Assembly: GCF_031755915.1 (NCBI RefSeq)
Contig: NC_083384.1
Coordinates: 25,623,001-25,687,000, forward strand
DNA length: 64,000 nucleotides
Direction: 5' to 3'
DNA from: Ziziphus jujuba
Taxonomy: Eukaryota > Streptophyta > Magnoliopsida > Rosales > Rhamnaceae
Positions 1-11,981 of this stretch are shown here, one piece after another. Positions within the stretch are counted from its first letter, which is position 1, and every line of letters begins with the position of its first letter. The notes below the pieces were generated by a model. It was not told the origin of the DNA, ran no database searches, and saw nothing but the letters and a program-made list of their open reading frames with translations. Made by a program: the position numbers and the translations under genes.

Positions 1-37
1 TCTGCACTGCAACAAATTGTGTTTTAATATTTATTAA

Positions 38-431
38 GGGTCCGTTTGGGAAGTATCAAAATTGAGAGGGAAAATGATTCTCAGGATTTAGTTTTTTGGG
101 ATTCAATTTCCTGATAATTAAATTGTCTCTTGGTTTGTTTGGTAAGTAATAGGAAAGTTGGGAGTTATAAATAATTAAATTTCAGATTGTATAATAAATT
201 AAGGGTAAATATGTATTTTAAAAAAATTTCAAAACTAATTTATCTGGAATTCTCAAAATGACACCTATATATGTGAGAACAACTTTTTCATATATTTTTC
301 TACATTAGTGGGAATCTAATTTCCTAGACCCATACTTTTTCATCTTACAATAAACATTCAAACAAAAGAAAATTATCACTTTCCTAAGAAAATTAGATTC
401 CTACTAATTTTGTTTTTGTCCAAACATGTCG
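38..431 (+). mobile_element. Tourist-like (PIF/Harbinger) MITE, copy 1
   Basis: A 394-bp non-coding element begins GGGTCCGTTTGG and ends near CAAACATGTCG. It is flanked by TAA on both sides (35-37 and 432-434), the 3-bp target duplication expected of PIF/Harbinger MITEs. A second copy of the same 394-bp length and orientation lies at 21370-21763, an inverted copy at 56426-56875, and a split copy starts at 22839. The repeated structure across four sites is what defines the boundaries. Superfamily assignment is by TIR and TSD style only. Confidence 0.75.
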
Positions 432-1621
432 TAAATGTGTTCTTTTAGAATAGTCCAGTTGATAATGCCTAATTATAAATTTAAAGTTTGATGATGAAAT
501 ATTTTTTCTTAATTTATCAAAACTTATATATTGATTAAATATAATGGAACTGCTAAACTCCATTAGAAATAAAAAAAAAACTAATTAAGTAGATTAAAAT
601 GCATAAATCAAAATTTAGGTTAAAAAATAAAATGTTCTAAATTTGAAGGCTGAAAGTAGAATTTTTTCATATTAGAAAATATTAAAGAATAATCAATTTT
701 TTCATATTAGAAAATATTAAAGAATAATCAACTCTAAAATTTATTAAAAAATCTATAATTAATATTACTCGATAACTATTTCATGGAAATAAATATTATT
801 AAAAATAAAAATAATTACGAATGCATAATTAGTTTTTTTTTTTCCCCTCGCTTCAACATACTATAAACGTCCTAAATTATAAAGAAATAGATTTCGAAAA
901 TATCTATAATCAGATGAACTAGCTGTACGGATAAGCTATACGGTTACTCTTAATTTGTTAATTTCTTAGAGCTAATAATAATATTAACAACAATAATTAG
1001 TGACGAATAATTATTATAACAAAATAGAGCAAAAAGATTTACTATAACACAAAAAATTATATCTTAATTATGTTATAAATTACTAGCTTCGCTATTGTTG
1101 ATTGGACAACTTAATTGTCGAAATCGATCAGAAGCCCATGAGGGGCCAAATCCAATCATCGAAAAAAGAAAGATATCACATATCGCATTTCATATATTTT
1201 AAAAAGCAATTAATAACTAAGAAGCGATAAATAAGGAAATTATTAATTAAATAATGAAGGGCAGGATTGCTCACGTGGGCTCCACCAAAATTCATTTGGT
1301 ACGTTTGATTTGAAATCCCCTTGCGTTTGATTTTTCATATCGGCGGCTGAGGGTGTGCTTCGGAAGATACTGCATGGTTTCTACTTTAAACTGTATTATT
1401 CATACGGTTCCACCGTCATACCAGTTAATTTTGAAATAAGTATAGAATTTGTGATAATATACAATTCTCTTCAACCTGCACGTCCACAACGTATATAAGC
1501 TGCGGATTTGATGTTTTTAGCCCTTTTAAAACAGTGTTTTTACTAAATATAAATTTATTACGTATTTCATTCTCTCACTTTATTCCATTGTTATTAATGG
1601 GCATTTTAAGCACGTTTCAAC

Positions 1622-1653
<32 letters not shown>

Positions 1654-1837
1654 CCTTGTAATAATGTGCACCAATTCTGAGATGCATACTCTGTTTTTGT
1701 TGACAATAAATTTAATATTGTCAACAAAATATTAGTGGTGCACCCCTTATAATGCAAAAAGATTGATACGTTTCACAGCAAAATTATATATATATATATA
1801 TATATAATCCTGATTTAGTTAAGAGAAATTTGGTGTT
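432..1837. other. AT-rich intergenic spacer with simple repeats
   Basis: No gene is seen. It holds a two-copy tandem repeat of period 35 at about 660-729 and (TA)n runs at 1629-1652 and 1785-1806. A perfect hairpin has 14-bp arms at 1695-1708 and 1716-1729 with the 7-base loop AATTTAA. Confidence 0.7.
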
Positions 1838-1996
1838 ATGGATACCTTTTTGATATTGAAAGAAAGGTTTAAAAATTTTAATTGGGATTTAGAATGGACT
1901 ACGGAGGAGACAAACAAATTGACGGACTTGGTGGTTAAAAGAACCGCTTCAAATGAAATTCCTTTTGGTTTTGATGTTTTAGCTGATTGGGTTATG
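1838..1996 (+). pseudogene. possible relic of a retroelement RNase H-like domain
   Basis: An open frame from 1838 encodes about 50 residues (ERFKNFNWDLEWTTEE, then NKLTDLVVKR, then a segment ending DWVMP). The spacing W-x-x-E-E-x-N-x-x-x-D-x-x-x-K recalls the C-terminal part of plant RNase H-like domains (RVT_3 type), where W-P-R-E-x-N-x-x-A-D-x-x-A-K is usual. The rest of the frame to 2173 is hydrophobic AT-rich translation with no recognisable domain. No reverse transcriptase is seen nearby. This could also be a chance resemblance. Confidence 0.35.
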
Positions 1997-1999
1997 CCC

Positions 2000-2612
2000 C
2001 TTTGTTCATTTTTATATTTATCAATATTTTTCTTAGGTAAATTGTTCGCTGGTGCGACTTTGCAATTCCTCCTTTTGATTAGGTTCTTCTTCACTTTTTA
2101 CCTCTTGGAAGATTTTATCAAAGTTACAGTTTTACAATTAGTGTATTTTATTTTCAATTTTTTTTTTATTTAATTAAGGATGTTATTGACTTTTTACAAA
2201 TGGATAAATTTGAAATATAAAAATATTGTTAGAAAAATAGTGTGGGTAGCTAAAAATGTAGTGTTCACCCCTCATAACATTTTTTTAAAAATTATTTAAT
2301 ATATTTTTATATTGACAATTTACTCTTATTTATATTACATATTTTTAAATTACATCAAAATATATTCTATTACTAACCAAACATAAAGATAAAACTGATT
2401 TTTTGAAAACTAATTTATGAAAAAAACAGTTTTCTTATTTTCAAAAATTAAAAAAAAAGAAAAAAGAAAAACCAGTTTTCTTTGATAACATGAACCAAAT
2501 GGAGCCATAGAGAGTCTTGGGTTTTACTGAAACATATCTCGCAAATTAACTCTAGTGAAAAAACATGATAAGTACGAATTGTGAATGTCATCTTAAAACA
2601 TAATTAGATTAA

Positions 2613-2650
<38 letters not shown>

Positions 2651-2792
2651 ATTATTATTTTTTTGGATATAAAAAAAAACTTACGTGGAAAATACTTAAA
2701 TATTATGGCATTTGCCGATATCTTCTATATAATATTGATTAAGAGATGATTTGCAGAAATCAAATATATATTATTATATATCTATGTATATA

Positions 2793-2832
<40 letters not shown>

Positions 2833-3254
2833 CATGATAAGGTAGGTTCTGTAGATCGTGATGCGCGAGAGGGTGATAAAATGCAAAATTAAATACTAAA
2901 ACGTATAAATGCAAGTGTGTACATACCTAATGATGGGGCAATTACATGCCCTACCAATTTGTCTCCATGCTTTTCTTTTTGTTTTTTCTTCCTCTTTTTC
3001 TCTTGTTTTATTTCTCCTAAGCAAACAATGAAAACATATAATTAAAAAAAAAAATTTGAAAAATTCCTTTTTACCCTATGAGTTCCAAACATCATATATA
3101 TCCATAACATTTTTCTCTAGTGTGTGTGTGTGTGCGCGTATTATATATGATAATACTAAAATCACTAAATTTATTTGTCAAATTAATTTTGGACACCAAT
3201 TAACTGATGTAATATTGCGTTATTGGTTCACTTATCAATATTTATATACATACA
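2000..3254. other. AT-rich spacer with TA microsatellites
   Basis: No gene is seen. (TA)n tracts lie at about 2617-2646 and 2799-2829, and a short TG run near 3120. Short open frames here show no domain and match AT-rich noise. Confidence 0.65.
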
Positions 3255-3259
3255 GTTAG

Positions 3260-6016
3260 TGTTAAGACCCATCCAAAATTTCTACAGTACATTCCGACAG
3301 CATTCTCTTTAAGTGTTGGACTTGTCTTAAAATTTTATGCATAGAAAATATATTCTAATAAAGCACCATCTTATTCCTCCAACATTACTATACTTCATTA
3401 TTGACTTTCCATAAGGGTAGTATTTCAATAATAATAAAAATAACAACAGTAACAGGCATAAAATAAATAAATAACAAATATCCAATAATAGTATTTAGAG
3501 CATTTTAGGAGTAAATTCAAAAATAGAATTTAATATAAATTAAGGGAAAAATATAAAAGAAATATTACAAGAAAGAAAGAAAACAATTTTCTTTGTAGCA
3601 CAGCAATAGATGGAAAGTGATGAGCTTGCACCCTGGATTGCCATCGCCTACTCTTACTTGGGCCTAGGGAAACAAAATTTAAAACAAAAAAATAATGAGA
3701 TGCTAATCATCCCATTGAATGGCACTGAACAACTAAATATAATATAATATTATAGCATAAATATAATTAATGAGAAATAAATATATAAATAAATAAATAA
3801 TTGAATAAATTAAAAAATGAATCTACAAATAAAGAACTAAATAAAACTATTTTTACAAAACCCATAATTTTAATATTCTCCAAAAATCAAGAAAGTAAAT
3901 AAAAATATAAGTGACTCAAAATTAAAATGACATGGAAAATAATTTGATCAACAATTATTAAATTTAGGACACAATAAAATAAAGTAAAATAAAATCTTAA
4001 ATAAATTTATTAAAGGGACATTTAATAAAGAATAAAATTAACATGAATATATAATATTATGATTAAATAATTTAATTAAATAATAAAAATAGTATGATGG
4101 GGTAAAATTAAATCCAAAAATTTAAATAATTTATATTTTATACAATTTGAAGCATAAATTGAAATAATAATTAAACTGTACTAAAATACATTTTAAAACA
4201 TTTTTTCTAAAAGAATTGAGGAAAACAATTTGATGCATCATACGAAGTAGTGTCAGGCAGTACTTGGTGTCTCAAGTACCACTCTGACAGGGAGGTTAAA
4301 GAGAGATACGTGCAAGGTTATCTTAGCATTCAAGGCACTGATACTAATAACTTGTCACCCTGCGGTTAAGGGAGAGGCAGCCTAATACTCACTATGCAAA
4401 ATATTTGTCAACCTTCTTGTCCATAGCTCCCACAAGATGGCTATTTAATACCTGTGCGCTAATCACAAATATAGTATAAAACATCATTAATGTTTGATGC
4501 ATCTAAAACAAATTAGTTGGAAATATAATATACACCAAAAATTATAAATAATCTTGGGTTTTTCAACAAAATTTTCTAAACCCATAAATTTCTCAATTTG
4601 CACAAACGAATCTTAAAATCCATTAAATCTCATTAAAGTCAATTATTTCCAGATAAATACAATTTACACAAAATTATATACATATAAATATATTTTTATG
4701 CACAATAAATTTAATACAAACATTTTTTTAAAAACCATAAAATCAATTTTCATGCAACAATTATATTTAAACTGCATAAATTGACATAATATAATTAAAT
4801 AACAAATTTTTTTAAATTTCAACACATTCAATATTTTCAAAAATTTAAATAACATAAATATATAATTACAACGACCCAAAAATAAATTTTGGAAATGGAC
4901 CACTCACCTGAAATATGTGGATTACTAGAGATCCCTACCGGATCGGTCCCATGATTCACATAAGTGCCCAAAATATTATCAAAACTAAACATCGATTATA
5001 ATAATATTTTAATTGGGTACAATATACAAGGTTTATCAAGGGTATCTAATGCAAATTTTGTCCAAAATAGGCAAATTACCTCTTGAAGATAGCGGGTGGT
5101 GGCCGGGCTCTAACCAAAAACCTTGGGTATTAATTGTCTCCGGCATTAGTTAGTTCGGTGTCCATTGGTAGTCAAAGTTGGTGGAAAAGATGGCTGGAAT
5201 GTGGGCTTTACATGGCATGGGTGGTGAGAACAAGAGATGGTTGGATTAGGAGAAAATGGTTGAGAAAACGGGCAGTACCTTCACTAGAAATCTGGTCATT
5301 CCTAGCACATTGTTGACATGCTCGCTGTGGGGTTCGGCTAGCGGACTGGTCTAGAGCTGACAGTCACCATGGGCCGGCAAGTGCACACTGCTGGTGACCG
5401 GAGGATAGTGTATCATGTTTGGCCGATTTTCTCTCTCCTTTCTCTCTCTCCCTCCTCCTTCTCTCTCCTTTCTTTTTTTCCATCTCCACCAATAAAGCCT
5501 TTCATGAGTGCCACTATGCACTCATAGGATTGCGTAATAGCTTGACATGTGGCATAGTGTCAGTGGGTACTGTGCACATGTTTTTCACATACACAGATAT
5601 TGATACCCTATAAAGGCAGTTTTGAAAAAATTTATCAAATTTTGAAGGACTAACTTTGCAACCAAATATCCAAATTATATGTGCCATTAGTTTATAAACT
5701 CGTATATATGAGTACTTTACAATTACGTACAAGTTAAATTCAAATTTTACAAAAATAAAAAGTCAAACACGGCACCTCTAGGACAGTTCTGACTGCAACT
5801 TGTTTCGCTTATAACTTTCGATTCACATTTCCGTTTTGGATGTTTTATTAGTCCACAAACTCGAGTCAACGCATACTTTTCTTGGTGCCTCAGCCAATGC
5901 AAAATATGACCTGCAACAGAAAGCCAACCATGGGCACCTTTCTACCAACCCAGTCAACTCGTAAAGCTAGGCCAACGCGTGAAAAAATTCGATGCATTTC
6001 AAGACAGGGTGTTACA
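3260..6016 (-). mobile_element. solo LTR of a Ty3/Gypsy (Del/Tekay-like) element
   Basis: Read on the minus strand this 2757-bp segment starts TGTAACACCCTG and ends GGGTCTTAACA, so it has TG..CA borders. Both flanks are GTTAG (3255-3259 and 6017-6021), a perfect 5-bp target duplication. No gag, pol or second LTR adjoins it, so it is best read as a solo LTR left by unequal recombination. The segment GACTTTTTATTTTTG (ending at 5764 on the plus strand, minus orientation) has a close counterpart at 58745 in a related LTR. A CT-rich tract lies at 5430-5480. Length fits the long LTRs of Del-type chromoviruses. The open frames inside it do not look like genes. Confidence 0.8.
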
Positions 6017-6021
6017 GTTAG

Positions 6022-7453
6022 ACTCAAAGGATTAATGTTAGAGTTTCCTTTTCAATCATTAGACTGTTGGAAAATTAAGATTTAAAATTGTATTTATTAA
6101 TTATCAAATCCTAACATAGTTCAGTTTTCCTAAATAGGTTATTAATATGTCACTAAACCAATATTTGAATATTTTCTGAATTTTAAATCTCAACCGTTGA
6201 TATGATTTTATTAGGTAATTTTGATATTAGGTTGTTTAATATATATATATATATATATAATTAGGCTCAAATAAAGTCTTTGATATCAAGATTATAAGGT
6301 CTTTCATTTTCAGTCATTGAATCACATTAAAGGTTGAGATTTAAAATTATATTTATTAATTACCACATTTTATCGGGTTCACTTTTCTTAAAGAGAGAAA
6401 AAATTAGATAGACCTAGGACTTTATGGTCCCTAGATACAAAAAAAAAAAAAAAAAAAAAAAATCACATTCGATGGGTCCCACTATAGGCTTCTTACTTTT
6501 TTGTGTTTGGGGATCACATGGTTCCAGAACTATGTGATTTTTTGGCTCCTTAAATAGGATTTTAATATATCATTAAACTCATATTTGATCAACCTTTTAA
6601 CTTTTAAATCCTAAATTTTAATGTAATCCAATGGTCATCAATGATACACCTCAGTTTAATAAAGTAAGATTGATCTTATTTGATGCTGATTGTAAGTGTA
6701 AATATATAAATATACATTCTTTCAATCATTAATAATGTGTTGCTAAATAATAGTTTGTATACATACAAAATTTAGTAAATAAATTGGGTATTTTATTGCC
6801 AATAACTAAACCATGCATGAACTATAAATCCATTTTTTTTTTTAATACTAACTATAAATTTGTTGTTGTTGTTGTCATTTTTTTATTATTTTTTAAACCC
6901 TTTAATTTTTGTTTATCATAATTTAGACCATCTAGTTTTAATGTTTGTATATTGGTACCTTCTGATTTGTTTAATTTAATTTAATCCTAGTTAAATGAGA
7001 TGGAAACATTCTAATTTGTTTAATTTAATTTAATGCTAATTACATGGGATGGAACCATTAAAAGTCATTTTCCCCAAAAAAAAAAAATAATTGGACTAAA
7101 ATGCAATAAATTGAAATTTAAAGGTTAAAAAAATACAAGATCTTAAACTTAATTGAGAATAAGAAGTACAAATTTTCCAAATTAGAGGGACTATAATGCA
7201 ATTAACCTAGTTATAATTGATTTCTTATAATATATAAGAATCTAACCTGACGTTATTAAAGAAAGCTTAATTCTGAACCATAAAATGTCTCTCAAAGAGA
7301 AGACAAAGAGAAAAGTAAAAATTTAACAAGAATAAATGTCAGAATTTGTCATTGCCAGTTTGGAGAAATCAAAGTGAAAAATGAAAGGGTGCGATGCATC
7401 TTACTGCCCTCTAGTGCAGTGAAAGTTCATTTCAAGCTCTCTCTCTCTCTAAA
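6022..7453. other. AT-rich spacer with an inverted motif
   Basis: No gene is seen. The motif TTTTAAATCTCAACC at 6181 returns inverted at 6335-6350, around a (TA)n tract at 6239-6259. A similar inverted pair occurs near 46440 and 46610, which suggests a small dispersed non-autonomous element. A poly-A run of more than 20 bases lies at about 6440-6462. Confidence 0.5.
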
Positions 7454-7877
7454 TATATATATATATATATATATAAAATCTTTCTATGGTCAGATCGGAC
7501 CTAACCAACATAGTGCGGACCAAAAACATATCAAAAAAATAGACCATTGGATTCAAATGATTTTATTTGGACGGCTCAGATTCTAAGGAAGCTCATGTGA
7601 TAAAAATTACCAAAAATTACTATTTACACTGAACCTCTTCTCCTCTGATTCCCATTCGCACCTTCTTCTTCTCCTATAGTATTTTTTTCCTTTGCTTCCA
7701 CCACTATCTCTAGCTTGCACGCAAGCATTTTAGCCCTGTTATTCCAAACTCAAACTTATCAAAAAAAAAAAAAAAGAAAGAAAGAAAACAATTACAAAAG
7801 AATTACTAAAAAAAAATGCCAAAAAAATGTAAAATATTCAAAAATTTAAATAAAAAGTTTACAAATGTAAAAGCTTC

Positions 7878-8510
7878 GGCTTTGGCCCACTAATTTTTTT
7901 TGGGTTAATTTTTAATTTTGTAATTTTCAATCGGTCCCCAATTATAAATATATTTGTTTGTTAAGTTTGAATTTTGTAATTTTGAATGATGTTTGTAAAA
8001 GTATTAAAAAAATTACAAAAAAATTACAAAAAAAAATTGAAAAATTTCCAAAAGTTGATGCAGCTTTGGCCCCCTAATTTTTTTTTTTAACTTTCAATTT
8101 TATAATTTTCAATCGACTCCCAATTATTATTATTCTTTCTTTGTTAAGTTTGAATTTTATAATTTTAAATGATTCTTGTAAAAGTTTCCAAAAAAAATTA
8201 AAAATTACAAAAGAATTAAAAAAAAGAAAATAACAAAAAAATTAAAAAAAAATTACAAAAGCCAACACTTTTACAAAAGCGTTGGCTTTGGTTCTCTAAT
8301 TTTTTATTTTTTTTTTTGTTATTTTTTAATTTTATAATGTTTAATTGGCCTTCAATGTTTTTTTATTAAGTTCGAGTTTTATAATTTTGAATAATACTTG
8401 GAAAAATATAAAAAAATTAAAAAAGTCACAAACGACTTAAAAAAAAAAAACAAAAAAATTTTTAAAATTTATAAAAGTCAACGCTTTTACAATGTAAAAG
8501 TATTGATTTT
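7878..8510. repeat. tandem subrepeats in the left foldback arm
   Basis: A module starting GGCTTTGGCCCACTAA or a close variant recurs at about 7878, 8063 and 8286, followed by poly-T and AATTTTATAATTTTCAATCG. Spacing is roughly 185 and 223 bp. The right arm carries the mirror image at about 9541, 9762 and 9975. Each unit also contains the small palindrome TTTTACA..AAAGCGTTGGC. Confidence 0.6.
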
Positions 8511-8858
8511 GAACTATAAAATCGTTCATTGTTATCTTTTTTTGAAAATTTTTATAAATGTTTTATAAATTTACTATTATAGATAGACCACTATATAAAA
8601 AAAAATCAAAGACATAAAAACACAGAAAAAGAAAATTAGAAAGGGTCAAATGTACATTTTTTTCATCAAAAGCGACGGCTTATACAAATTTTTTTAATTT
8701 GTTCGTTAGTTTATGTGTAAATTTTTTATGGAATTTTAAGAGAAAGAAAGAGAAATACAGACACAGACAAAGAAAGGGAAAGAGTTTGCGCTTGTTTCCT
8801 AAAGGAAGCAAAAAGAAGTACAAGGTAGAGAGAGTGTGGGATCCACATTTGTACATGC

Positions 8859-8976
8859 AGTTACTGCTTCTTCTTTCATGACCACCACGTGGACAATTAG
8901 TATTGACAAATGAAATTTTTAAATACATATAGTTACTGCTTCTTTCAGGACCACCACATGGACAATTAATATTTTT
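8859..8976. repeat. two direct repeats at the foldback centre
   Basis: AGTTACTGCTTC followed by a CACGTGG/CACATGG block and GGACAATTA occurs at about 8860-8905 and 8932-8970. These near-identical ~45-bp direct copies lie exactly between the two inverted arms. Confidence 0.6.
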
Positions 8977-9056
8977 AAAAAGAATGTGGGTCCCACTCTC
9001 TCTGCCCCTTCTCCCTCTATCTTTTATTTCTTTTTGCTCTCTCTACGAAACAACAA

Positions 9057-9062
<6 letters not shown>

Positions 9063-9108
<46 letters not shown>
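9063..9108 (+). repeat. (CT)n microsatellite
   Basis: About 23 uninterrupted CT units, then CTTT variants to 9119. The mirrored position in the left arm (about 8740-8790) is only loosely GA-rich, so the tract expanded on one arm only. Confidence 0.9.
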
Positions 9109-9115
<7 letters not shown>

Positions 9116-10009
9116 TCTCTTTTAAAATTCCATAAAAAAACTTACAGAAAAATTAAAAAATTAAAAAAATTTTGTGTAACCATCGCTTTTGTTGAAAAAA
9201 GTGTCAACTTTGACCATTTCTAATTTTATTTTTTTTTGATATTTTTTTATATAGTGATTTGTCTATAATAGTAAATTTATAAAAATATTATAAAAATTAA
9301 AAAGAAAAACTATAAACGGCTTTAGAGTACGAAGCCGACACTTTTACATTGTATAAGTGTCAATTTTTGTAAATTTTTAAAATTTTTATGTTATATTTCT
9401 AATTCATTTGTAATTTTTTTCAATTTTTTTTATATTTTATAAACATTATTCAAAATTATAAAATTTAAATTTAATTAAAAAAAACATTGAAGACCAATTG
9501 AAAATTACAAAATTGAAAGATAATAAAAAAAAAATTAGAAGGCCAAAGCCAACGCTTTTACATTGTAAAAGAATTAGCTTTTGTAAATTTTTATTTTTAT
9601 TTTTTTGTTATTTCCTTTTTTTAATTCTTTTGTAATTTTTAAAAAAATTTTGATACTTTTACAATGATCATTTAAAATTACAAAATTCAAACTTACCAAA
9701 AAATAAAAAAATTGGGAACCGATCAAAAATTACAAAATTAAAAGTTTAAAAAAAAAATTAGGGGGCCAAAGCAAATGCTTTTACAATGTAAATTTTTTTT
9801 TTTATTTTTTATTGCAATTCTTTTGTAATTTTTTTCTAATTTTTTTGATACCTTTAGAAGTATCATTCAAAATTGCAAAGTTCAAACTTCAAAAAAATAT
9901 ATATAAATATATATAATTGGGGGCTGATTGGAAATTACAAAATTGAAAATTAACCAAAATAAAAAAATTAGTTAGCCAAAGCCAATGCTTTTACTTTATA
10001 AAAGTGTTG

Positions 10010-10875
10010 TGATGCGAATCCGTCCGAACTCGCACAACCGACAATCTGCTGGGGTACTGATCCGATACGGATGAAGATCAGGCCGATCATTAGGGTCAAG
10101 TTAAGAGGTTTAAGGATAACCTTGCTACTTTTATCCTAAAAGTAATTCATTCTCAAAAAGGCTTATCCATACCTAAAGATAAAAGATCTGTTTTAAGCAT
10201 CCAAGTGGTGGAGGCTGATACATCAGACATAAGTTAGCTCGGACATCAGGCAGACATAAGTTAGCTCGGACATCAGACATAAGTTAGCTCGAACATCAGG
10301 CAGACATAAGTTAGCTTAGTTATCAAAATAATCAACCCGTTTTCTAATTTGCATTTGACTTTTTGAGTTTTTATTTATTTATTTGTTGGACAAATAAGTT
10401 TAGGAAAGTTATTATTTTATTATCTTCATTGTAAATTAATTAATTCCTAATTCAAAATAAGAGAATTAATTAATCCAAATTAGATTAGGAAAGGATGTGA
10501 AATTAGGCAATTTCCTAATTGGATTTTATGTTGGTCGAAATTTTCTAATCCTTTTAGGGTTGTATTTTGTTCATTCAAAACCTATTTAAAGGCTTATTTT
10601 TTCAATAAGAATTAAGCTTGAATTTTATACAGAAAATTATTTGTGAGATTGAATTCTCTTTATTCTTTTGAACACCTAAAACACCATTAGTGAATGACTG
10701 TTTTAGTTTGACTTATCAATAGGCCTTCCATCACCTATTGTGGCGTCTTCATTATATACCAAGGTTTCTAATCACAGGTTGGTTAGGGGTCAAGGTGACC
10801 ATTAGAACTTGAACATAATTAGATCTGGGCTAATATAATATGGGTTTAGGAGTAGGTTGTCCTAAGTTCGTATAA
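10010..10875 (+). repeat. 5' LTR
   Basis: Starts TGATGCGAATCCGTCC. Aligned to the 3' LTR, it ends GTATAA where the 3' copy has GTATCA. It contains four copies of a 24-28 bp unit GACATAAGTTAGCTCGGACA at about 10226-10316, a TATA-like CCTATTTAAAGG near 10580, and AATAAG just downstream. Confidence 0.85.
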
Positions 10876-10877
10876 TT

Positions 10878-10891
10878 TTGTATAAAAGCCA
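10878..10891 (+). promoter_or_regulatory. degenerate primer-binding site (initiator Met tRNA)
   Basis: TTGTATAAAAGCCA matches the usual plant Gypsy site TGGTATCAGAGCCA at 11 of 14 bases and lies two bases after the 5' LTR. Confidence 0.55.
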
Positions 10892-11981
10892 AATTTTGTT
10901 CAGGTTTGATCTATCTTTATTTGCTTTATTTGTTTTTGTGCTGTTCTGTAATTTTAGCATCAGGTTAAAGTTGCATCCATCCCATACACATTCTGCATAT
11001 TTAAAAAAAAAAAAATTCATTCCTAATTGAATTAGGATTTTCTAGTTTTATCGTATTTTTGTTTCCTAGTTTGTTGGTTGTTTTTCATCATTGTTCTTGT
11101 TAATTTTGGTTTTTGTTGATCTTTCTTGGCTGTTTTAGTCTTAAATATTTACATTCATATATTCCCCCAAATAAATAAATAAAAAAAACTACGCTTTTGA
11201 TTTTGTTGGAGGCCATGGGTTTGGTGGATTTTTGGTGTGGAATTGCAATTTTTGGTGTTGATCTTTGCTAATGCAGTTGTTTTATGTTTTGTGAGTGAAA
11301 AAACAAAAAACAAAAAAAAAAAAAAAAGCCGAATAAAAAAAAAATTCGGTTTGTTGAATTTAGTGTTTGCTGGAAATTTCATTGAACTGCTGCATTGTTG
11401 ACTATTTCTTACATATTTGGAGTTGCTGGAGAATTATTTTTGATGCTGGATATTTGGATTTTGGGTGCTTAAATTATTTGGATTAAAATTAGATAAAGAA
11501 ATTGATACAAAACTAGAATTACGAGAACAACAACCAACACTATTCTATATTTTTGTTCGATTTGATTCTTGTTTGAGTTTGAAATTCGTTTTCCTAAATT
11601 TTATTCTTGAATCTTTAATCTCTTACCATCTGGTCCAGTTCTTAAAAATTCCAAAATTTTCTCATTGATTTGCCTTATTTTGCCTAGAAAAGCTGAAAAA
11701 TAGGATTTGTTAATTTATTCGGTATTGCTTACTTTTTTACTACTGTTTTGTTAATAAGTTTAATTAGAACATAATTGTGATTTAATTGCAGTTTAGTGGA
11801 TGTTTTAATTAGAATTTTGAGATAATTCATTGAGTGGAGAAAGGCAAAACTATGTGAGCTTAAAAGAAGTAAAAGCCGAAACTAATGTGAAAACACGAGT
11901 GTCGAGACCTTGTTTGAGTAAAACACGTGATGGAGTGAATTTGGTGAGGTCTTATTTTATTTTTGCATTATTTATACTAAC

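Noticed and set aside
5134..6085. Short plus-strand frames (5134-5316, 5419-5613, 5882-6085)
   Set aside because: They are inside the solo LTR, antisense to its orientation.
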